Source of the DNA: Bacillota bacterium
Lineage (GTDB): Bacteria > Bacillota > Clostridia > Oscillospirales > Ethanoligenentaceae
Assembly (NCBI GenBank): GCA_023391835.1
Contig: JAEWAE010000015.1
Location: 1-15,331 of the forward strand
DNA length: 15,331 nucleotides
Reading direction: 5' to 3'
Both the position numbers and the translations under genes were made by a program. The notes under the pieces were generated by a model. It had not been told where the DNA came from. It saw only the letters and a list, made by a program, of their open reading frames with translations, and did not search any database. Shown piece after piece: positions 7,514 to 12,518 of the stretch. Every line of letters begins with the position of its first letter. The stretch's first letter is position 1.

Positions 7514-9058
7514 ATGGCCTATCGCACGCTGACGCTTAAAATATACCGCCCCGGCCTCCGGAAACGCCGCATCATGGATGAGGCGCTCGACCATTACGCC
7601 CGGGCACTGCAATATTTGCTGGATGACTGCCGGAGCGAGGTGGAAAAGCTGGCTCTTTCCGGCCGGCCGGTCACCCGCGCCGCACTGCTGGCACTCGCCG
7701 GCGGCGAGCGGGCCCGGCGGCTCAACGATTTTGACGCCCAGCCCTTTAAAGACTCGCTCAAGATCGACTTTGCCGCGGTGATGAAGCTGTATCTGGCCCA
7801 GAGAGAACGCTCCCCCCGGGCGGGGTACCCCCGGGCGTGGCTGTCTTCCGCCCGGTTTGACGAAATGCTCGGGCGGCTCATCGGCGCCTTCGACGCCGGC
7901 CGGGTGGAAGACACGGCCTTTGCCCGCCGCCTCGATGGTCTGGTGGAACGCTTCGGCCGCGTGCATTCGCTCTATTTCGGCCGCTACAGTTTCCGGCGGG
8001 ATTGGTGCCTGCTGGTGGATGCGCAAAGTGGCCGGTACTACGCCAAGCTCCATTTGCTCAACGCAGCCCATCGCCTGCCGGGCGAGACGGGCGGCGGGGA
8101 TCTGCGGGTGGTGGCCCCCGGGCTGCCTCCCGCCATCCCGCCCGCCGGGCCGCGGCGTTACATCGTGGTGCCGCTGGCCTTCGGCCGCTATCAGCTCGAC
8201 ACCCTCGAGCAGGCCAGACGGGAGCCGTCGATGCTCCACACCGCGCGGCTTGTCCGGCGGGACGGCGCGTATTATCTGGTCGTCAATGTGGAAACGGCCC
8301 GCCCCGCGGAGCGGGCGACCCGCTCGTTTCTGGGTGTGGCCCGTGCGCCGGCCGGGGGGCTGCTGTGCTCGCTCTGCGGCCCCCGCGGCGGGGAGGGGGA
8401 AAACTTCACCATCCCGCCCGGGCCGGCAAGCCCCCAGCGGCTCTATATCCTGGCCAAAGCCCTGCGGGGACGCGCGGCCGCCGAGGGCGCGCAGGTCATC
8501 CTCGAGGCCGACGGCGGCCGGCGGGACGGGGCGCCCGATGGGGAAAATCTCCTTAGCGGGGCCGAGTACGAGCGTCTGGGCGCCATCCTCGATTACAAGC
8601 TGCCGGAGGAGGGCCTTCCCCCGCCGGTGCGGGTGAGCGCCAACGGGCTGTTTTACACCTGCCCCGAGTGCGGCGCCCGCACCCGGCGCAACCGGCCGGC
8701 CCCAGGTCTTTTCGCCTGTGTGGAATGCGGCTATGCCACTCCCGCCGATTATGCGGCCAGTATGAGTCTGGCCCGCCGGCTTATCCGTTACCGCAGCGAC
8801 CGGGTGCCGCTGACGGCGGTGCGCCGGGGCGACGCGCTGGTGGTGAAAAACCGCAGTCTGGGCTTTACATGCGAGCTGCCGGATTTTGACGGCGATTATA
8901 CGCCCGTTTACCGCGCGCTGGAAAAACTTGTGAAAACCAGCCGTTTTGAGAGCGATCCCAAACGCTACGCCATGCTGCGCAAGCTGCGGGAAGCCGCACA
9001 TATCCGTGATGCCGTGCGCATCGTGGGGGCGGTTTCCGCCGGGCTGCCCGGCACATAA
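7514..9058 (+). CDS. TnpB/OrfB (IS200/IS605)-like protein lacking the RuvC-I aspartate, probably nuclease-dead
   Basis: This 514-residue protein has a TnpB-like layout. Residues 5-45 resemble the N-terminal strand and helices of OrfB/TnpB, and residues 210-262 look like its wedge strands. RuvC-I is at 272-282 (FLGVARAPAGG), RuvC-II at 328-334 with E331, a zinc ribbon at C383/C386 and C402/C405 with AEYERLGAILDYKL before it, and RuvC-III Asp at D412 in PADYAAS. At the catalytic RuvC-I position (GIDxG in active TnpB) the residue is A276, so two of three metal ligands remain. Only about 55 residues separate RuvC-I from RuvC-II, against about 87 in ISDra2 TnpB, so the Arg-rich helical part is reduced. 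About 95 residues follow RuvC-III. ATG follows AGGAGG by 7 nt, the best Shine-Dalgarno in the operon. It lies 34 nt after the phosphatase gene with no promoter of its own. Nuclease-dead TnpBs (TldR) are known RNA-guided repressors; that role here is inference. Confidence 0.8.
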   Translation: MAYRTLTLKIYRPGLRKRRIMDEALDHYARALQYLLDDCRSEVEKLALSGRPVTRAALLALAGGERARRLNDFDAQPFKDSLKIDFAAVMKLYLAQRERSPRAGYPRAWLSSARFDEMLGRLIGAFDAGRVEDTAFARRLDGLVERFGRVHSLYFGRYSFRRDWCLLVDAQSGRYYAKLHLLNAAHRLPGETGGGDLRVVAPGLPPAIPPAGPRRYIVVPLAFGRYQLDTLEQARREPSMLHTARLVRRDGAYYLVVNVETARPAERATRSFLGVARAPAGGLLCSLCGPRGGEGENFTIPPGPASPQRLYILAKALRGRAAAEGAQVILEADGGRRDGAPDGENLLSGAEYERLGAILDYKLPEEGLPPPVRVSANGLFYTCPECGARTRRNRPAPGLFACVECGYATPADYAASMSLARRLIRYRSDRVPLTAVRRGDALVVKNRSLGFTCELPDFDGDYTPVYRALEKLVKTSRFESDPKRYAMLRKLREAAHIRDAVRIVGAVSAGLPGT

Positions 9059-9090
9059 AATGGGATGCACTGGCTGCCGCATCATGCGTC

Positions 9091-9176
9091 CGGCCGGCGG
9101 GGGTATCCCCCGGCCAGCGCAGATCCGCTGAGCGGAGACGGCCTTTGGCCGCCAAAGTGCAGCTATTTATATAGAG
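9091..9176 (+). ncRNA. Structured 3' region after the TnpB-like gene, candidate guide RNA
   Basis: Directly after the TnpB-like stop codon lie several closely spaced stem-loops. They are ggggg-tat-ccccc (9099-9111, extended by ggcc at 9092-9095 and 9112-9115 with a 3-nt bulge), tccgc-tga-gcgga (9124-9136), and cggcc-ttt-ggccg (9139-9151) or the competing ctttgg-ccg-ccaaag (9143-9157). An AT-rich stretch (9161-9175) then precedes the terminator at 9177. TnpB and TldR proteins use RNAs encoded at and just past the 3' end of their gene, with the guide at the RNA 3' end. The arrangement fits, but GC-rich DNA forms stems easily, so this is a candidate only. Confidence 0.35.
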
Positions 9177-9212
9177 TCCGCCCGACGGGTATGCCCCGCC
9201 GGGCGGATTTTT
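9177..9212 (+). terminator. Intrinsic terminator of the hydrogenase-PP2C-TnpB-like operon
   Basis: An 8-bp stem tccgcccg / cgggcgga (9177-9184 and 9200-9207) extends through one a-c mismatch into an inner cggg / cccg stem with a 5-nt loop, and five Ts follow (9208-9212). It closes the operon that begins at 5094 and would define the 3' end of any RNA read from the structured region before it. Confidence 0.85.
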
Positions 9213-9248
9213 GCAGTGCGGCCCCTGCGCATGAAGCAATATGCGCGC

Positions 9249-9277
9249 TTGACACCGTCCCCTGCGCATTTTACAAT
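9249..9277 (+). promoter_or_regulatory. Sigma-A-type promoter of the HD-domain gene
   Basis: A perfect TTGACA (9249-9254), a 17-nt spacer and TACAAT (9272-9277, five of six matches to TATAAT) form the best-scoring promoter by eye in the window. The predicted start is near 9284, about 55 nt before the ATG at 9340. Confidence 0.85.
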
Positions 9278-9339
9278 GGAAGACAGAAATAATCCGCCGG
9301 GGGCGGCCGGCCCGCGGCGCGGCGAAAGGATCGGGAATC

Positions 9340-9921
9340 ATGCAGGAACACGCACACGACCGCGAGGCGGCCTGGAAGCTGCTCACCGAGTATGTCACGG
9401 AGGAAACACTGCGGCGCCACTGTCTGACGGTCGAGGCCGTCATGCGTCATTTCGCCCCGCTCTTTGGGGAGGACCCCGACAAATGGGGCCTCACGGGGCT
9501 TTTGCACGACATCGACTTTGAACGCTGGCCCGACAAACACTGCGCCATGGCGCGCTCGATTCTCGAGCCGCTGGGTTGGCCGGAAGAGATCATCCGCGCC
9601 GTCGAGAGCCACGGCTACGGCATATGCAGCGACGTGAAGCCCGAAAGCAATATGGAAAAGACGCTTTTCACGGTGGACGAGCTGTCGGGCCTTGTCTATG
9701 CCGCCGCGCTGCCGCGCCCCAGCCACAGCCTTGACGACATGGAGGTCAAGTCGGTAAAGAAAAAGTGGAAGCAGAAAAGCTTCGCGGCCGGCTGCAACCG
9801 GGAGGTCATCCAGCAGGGCGTCGACATGATGGGATGGGATCTGAGCCGGGTCATCGCCGAGACCATCGCCGGCATGCGGCCCATCGGGGAGGAACTGGGG
9901 CTTGAGCGGCTGCCCGCCTGA
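9340..9921 (+). CDS. HD-superfamily predicted metal-dependent phosphohydrolase
   Basis: This soluble 193-residue protein carries HD-domain metal ligands: H27 (RRHCLTVE), H56-D57 (LLHDIDF), H91 (ESHG) and D113 (FTVDELSG). The family hydrolyses phosphate esters, often nucleotides, with a bound metal. This small stand-alone type (predicted hydrolases of the HD superfamily) has no assigned substrate. ATG at 9340 has GAAAGGAT about 8 nt upstream. It starts a new transcription unit with its own strong promoter, and the next gene overlaps its 3' end by 20 nt, suggesting a two-gene operon. No link to the hydrogenase modules is evident apart from position. Confidence 0.82.
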   Translation: MQEHAHDREAAWKLLTEYVTEETLRRHCLTVEAVMRHFAPLFGEDPDKWGLTGLLHDIDFERWPDKHCAMARSILEPLGWPEEIIRAVESHGYGICSDVKPESNMEKTLFTVDELSGLVYAAALPRPSHSLDDMEVKSVKKKWKQKSFAAGCNREVIQQGVDMMGWDLSRVIAETIAGMRPIGEELGLERLPA

Positions 9922-10741
9922 GCCCGACGGGGCGGCGCGGGCCCGTTTTGCGCGGGCGCTGGAGGCGGCCGCCTGCCGTCGGCGCGGGGGCGGCATCGGC
10001 ACGCTGGGGGAAAAGCCGCTGCATATGGCGCTCAAATGCTACTGTGAGCCGGATACGGCCCGCCATGAGGTGCGGGTGGGCCGCTATGTGGCCGACGCTT
10101 TCGATGGGGAACGGATCACCGAGATTCAGACCCGCAATTTTGCGGCCATCCGCCCCAAGCTCACCGCGCTGCTGGAGCACTACCCCGTGACGCTGGTGTG
10201 CCCCGTGGTGCGCCGGTGCACCATCTGCCGCATGGATGGGGCGACGGGTGAAATTGTCACCCGCCGGCTGTCACCCAAAATCGGTTCGCCCGCTTCGGCC
10301 TTTGGGGAGCTGATCCGCATCCGGCCGTTGCTGACTCACCCCCGTCTGCGGGTGCGGGTGATCCTGGTGGACGCGGTGGAAATGCGCCCCAAGGCTCCGG
10401 CCGGGGAACGGGTGAAGGGCGACCGGGTGCCCAGCGCGCTGCGGGCGGATATTTCGGTCGACACCCCGGCGGAGTATCTGCGGCTGCTGCCGGCCGGCCT
10501 GCCGGCGGGTTTCACCACGCGCGATCTCGCCGCCGCCCAGCCGGGGCTGCGGCTGCGGGGGGCCCAGGTCGCCCTCAATGTGCTGCGGACGGTGGGGGCC
10601 GTGGAACTATGCGGCACGCGGGGCCGGCTGCGGCTTTATCGCTTAGCGGGCGGCCTGAATGTCGGGCCCCCGGACGTCGGGACCCGGGGTGACGGGGCTC
10701 CGGACGCCGGAATTTCTGCGTCGGCTGCCGTCACGGGCTAA
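9902..10741 (+). CDS. Unrecognised conserved-type protein, possible PD-(D/E)XK-like fold
   Basis: I do not have a firm family name for this 279-residue protein. Its central part looks like a protein type I believe is widespread, unannotated, in Clostridia. Residues 56-76 carry HEVRVG, then VADAF, then ITEIQT, an E56...D65...E74-x-Q76 pattern like the active site of PD-(D/E)XK nucleases of the ExQ variety. A SPKIGSP motif lies at 124-130. Residues about 200-248 look like a small winged-helix-type domain ending in RLRLYRL. The last 30 residues are Gly/Pro/Asp-rich and low complexity. I chose TTG at 9902, preceded by GGAGG at 9887-9891, because conserved-looking sequence (LGEKPLH) starts before the first ATG at 10025. 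Its start overlaps the HD gene by 20 nt, so the two are probably coupled. Confidence 0.7.
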   Translation: MSGCPPEPDGAARARFARALEAAACRRRGGGIGTLGEKPLHMALKCYCEPDTARHEVRVGRYVADAFDGERITEIQTRNFAAIRPKLTALLEHYPVTLVCPVVRRCTICRMDGATGEIVTRRLSPKIGSPASAFGELIRIRPLLTHPRLRVRVILVDAVEMRPKAPAGERVKGDRVPSALRADISVDTPAEYLRLLPAGLPAGFTTRDLAAAQPGLRLRGAQVALNVLRTVGAVELCGTRGRLRLYRLAGGLNVGPPDVGTRGDGAPDAGISASAAVTG

Positions 10742-10805
10742 AGACGGCGCGGCCGGCTTCGATAAAATATAAAGAATCGATCAGGCGCAAAGGGGACGAA
10801 TCACG

Positions 10806-11417
10806 GTGCACGAGCTGGATAAATGCCTCATTTTCCGGAAAACCGGCGGGCGGGTGGCCGAGGGATACGTACACGGCTTTGACGACGGCGTGATGCAGAT
10901 GTATCCTCAGGGGGAAAGCGCCCCCCTGCGCGAAGGGGAAGAAATCCTCGTCTTTATTTACGACAGTGTGCGGGGCGAATGCAAATATGCGGGCCGGGTG
11001 AAGCGCGTGGCCGATTTTTCCATCGAGGCGGAGGGCATGGAGCTGCTTTCCTCCTGCCAGAAACGGCAGAGCACACGGGTGAATAAGCGGCTGGATTACC
11101 GTCTGACCGAATATTTTGCCGACGGGGAGCTGCGCCCCCTGACCGCCCCGCTGGATATCGTCGTGCTCAATATCAGCGCCACCGGGCTCTATTTCCACTG
11201 TCTGAAAAAGCTCGAGCCGGGCTTCTCTTTTCCACTCGTGCTGCGGGAAACGGCCCGTACCATCCGCCTGCGGGTGGAAATCCTTCGGCGGGAGGATTAC
11301 GGCCGCAGCTACCGCTATGGTGCCCTGTTTGCGGATATTTCCGAGCAGGATGCGGACGAGATATTCCGCTTTGTGTTCCGCGAGCAGATCGCCCAGCGGC
11401 GGCGTACCCGCATGTAA
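10806..11417 (+). CDS. PilZ-domain protein (YcgR-like, c-di-GMP receptor-like)
   Basis: This 203-residue soluble protein probably binds cyclic di-GMP. An N-terminal YcgR-type barrel covers about residues 5-85. A PilZ domain follows, with the arginine motif R91-VNK-R95-LDY-R99 and the matching NISATG (N122, S124, G127), which satisfies the RxxxR and (D/N)xSxxG signatures. The C-terminus is Arg-rich (QRRRTRM). The start is GTG at 10806, preceded by AAAGGGGAC about 8 nt upstream. The gene stands alone, followed by a strong terminator. No GGDEF or EAL protein is nearby, so the output (motility, adhesion or polysaccharide) cannot be named. The 64-nt gap before it is AT-rich around 10762-10775, but I see no convincing promoter. 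Confidence 0.85.
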   Translation: MHELDKCLIFRKTGGRVAEGYVHGFDDGVMQMYPQGESAPLREGEEILVFIYDSVRGECKYAGRVKRVADFSIEAEGMELLSSCQKRQSTRVNKRLDYRLTEYFADGELRPLTAPLDIVVLNISATGLYFHCLKKLEPGFSFPLVLRETARTIRLRVEILRREDYGRSYRYGALFADISEQDADEIFRFVFREQIAQRRRTRM

Positions 11418-11444
11418 TGGCGTCCGCGCCGCATGCAGGCCGCC

Positions 11445-11475
11445 GGGGCGGGAGGATTTCCTCCCGCCCCTTTTT
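11445..11475 (+). terminator. Strong intrinsic terminator after the PilZ gene
   Basis: A perfect 11-bp stem, GGGGCGGGAGG (11445-11455) with CCTCCCGCCCC (11460-11470), a 4-nt attt loop and TTTTT (11471-11475) form a textbook Rho-independent terminator. It separates the PilZ gene from the DNA repair operon. Confidence 0.93.
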
Positions 11476-11526
11476 GCGATGTTTTGCCGCCGCGGCGGCC
11501 GGGCGTCTTTTTTTCCGCCGGAAATA

Positions 11527-11535
11527 TGGTATAAT
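11527..11535 (+). promoter_or_regulatory. Extended -10 promoter of the ogg-polA operon
   Basis: TGGTATAAT (TG at 11527-11528 and a perfect TATAAT at 11530-11535) is an extended -10 element about 55 nt before the glycosylase gene. No good -35 is visible at the right distance; a T-run lies at about 11508-11514. Extended -10 promoters can work without a strong -35. Confidence 0.6.
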
Positions 11536-11590
11536 AAAATCATCCGGCGGGCCGGACAGGCCCGCGCTGCGTGAAATCTGAGACCGGAGA

Positions 11591-12517
11591 ATGACGGCTG
11601 TGCCGATGACGACGATAGATTCCCCCACAGAAGTAAAGACGGCCGCGCGCATGTTTCTGCGCGTCCCGCCAGCCGATTTCGACCTCGACGCCATTTTTGA
11701 CTGCGGGCAGTGTTTTCGCTGGGAAAAACGGCCGGACGGTGCCTGGCACGGCGTGGTGCGGGGGCATGCGCTGACGGTGCGCCGGCAGGGGTCCCGCCTC
11801 TATATGGAGGGAGCTTTGCCCGCCGAGGCCCGGGGGCTGTGGCGGCCCTATTTCGACCTGGGACGCGATTACGGCGCCGTGAAGGCCGCCCTGTCGCATG
11901 ACCCGGTGCTGCGCCGGGCGGTGGGCTTTGCCCCGGGCATCCGCATCCTGCGGCAGGAGCCGTGGGAGGCGCTGGCCTCTTTTATACTCTCGCAAAACAA
12001 CAATATCCCCCGCATCCGGGGCCTCATCGCCCGGCTGTGCGCCTGTTTCGGCGAGCCGCTGGGCGGGGGCGATTATGCCTTCCCCACGCCCGTGCGGCTG
12101 GCGGAGGTTTCGCCCGCCGCGTTACGCCGGCTCGGCTGTGGCTACCGGGCGGAGTATCTGGCCGGAGCGGCCCGGGCGGTGGCCTCCGACCGGCTGCGGC
12201 TGGGGGCGCTGGGCCGCCTGCCGCTGGAAAAGGCCCGGGAGCGGCTGCTCGCGGTGCACGGCGTGGGGCCGAAGGTGGCCGACTGCGTGCTGCTTTTCGG
12301 CTGTGGTCGGCTGGACTGTTTCCCCCGGGACGTGTGGATCCGCCGGGCGCTGGCCACACTGTATCCCGGCGGCTTCCCCGGGGAGCTGACGCCGCTTGCG
12401 GGCATCGCGCAGCAATATCTTTTCCACTATGTGCGCTGCTGCCCGCAGGGGCTGGGCGGGCAGCCGGAGGGGCATGATTCCCCCGCCGTCGACGGCCGGG
12501 GCAGAAAGGCGGAATGA
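11591..12517 (+). CDS. ogg: 8-oxoguanine DNA glycosylase/AP lyase, OGG1 family
   Basis: This base-excision repair enzyme removes oxidised guanine from DNA and nicks the abasic site. The 308-residue protein has the OGG1 N-terminal domain (DCGQCFRW at 37-44), the SQNNN motif at 134-138, and the helix-hairpin-helix/GPD core with catalytic Lys228 in GVGPKVADC and Asp247 in PRDVW. These match the Lys and Asp of bifunctional OGG1-type enzymes. Its length fits bacterial OGG1 proteins, apart from about 25 extra polar residues at the C-terminus. The start is uncertain: ATG at 11591 touches the likely Shine-Dalgarno GGAGA (11586-11590), so GTG at 11600 (9 nt away) or ATG at 11606 may be used. It ends one base before polA begins (TGACATG), so the two are co-transcribed. 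Confidence 0.93.
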   Translation: MTAVPMTTIDSPTEVKTAARMFLRVPPADFDLDAIFDCGQCFRWEKRPDGAWHGVVRGHALTVRRQGSRLYMEGALPAEARGLWRPYFDLGRDYGAVKAALSHDPVLRRAVGFAPGIRILRQEPWEALASFILSQNNNIPRIRGLIARLCACFGEPLGGGDYAFPTPVRLAEVSPAALRRLGCGYRAEYLAGAARAVASDRLRLGALGRLPLEKARERLLAVHGVGPKVADCVLLFGCGRLDCFPRDVWIRRALATLYPGGFPGELTPLAGIAQQYLFHYVRCCPQGLGGQPEGHDSPAVDGRGRKAE

Positions 12518-12518
12518 C

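Noticed and set aside
8018..8060. VDAQSG at residues 168-173 of the TnpB-like protein as an alternative RuvC-I Asp
   Set aside because: It lies before the wedge-type strands (about 210-262), whereas RuvC-I follows them in TnpB; the order fits FLGVARAPAGG at 272-282 instead.
7256..9085. 609-codon open frame on the minus strand opposite the TnpB-like gene
   Set aside because: It is longer than the plus-strand gene but low complexity, has no recognisable motif, and runs into the PP2C gene and a terminator-flanked region. The plus frame has a zinc ribbon, RuvC motifs and AGGAGG.
7480..9212. An active IS200/IS605-type insertion sequence
   Set aside because: There is no TnpA transposase, no convincing left-end or right-end hairpins with target motif, and the gene sits within an operon with matching base composition.
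10742..10805. Promoter for the PilZ gene from the AT-rich patch (taaaat/tataaa)
   Set aside because: No acceptable -35 is found at 16-18 nt; the element alone is too weak to call.
12396..12518. Upstream extension of polA by 41 codons
   Set aside because: It overlaps the glycosylase gene and reads as non-homologous sequence; ATG at 12519 with AAAGG gives the standard Pol I N-terminus.
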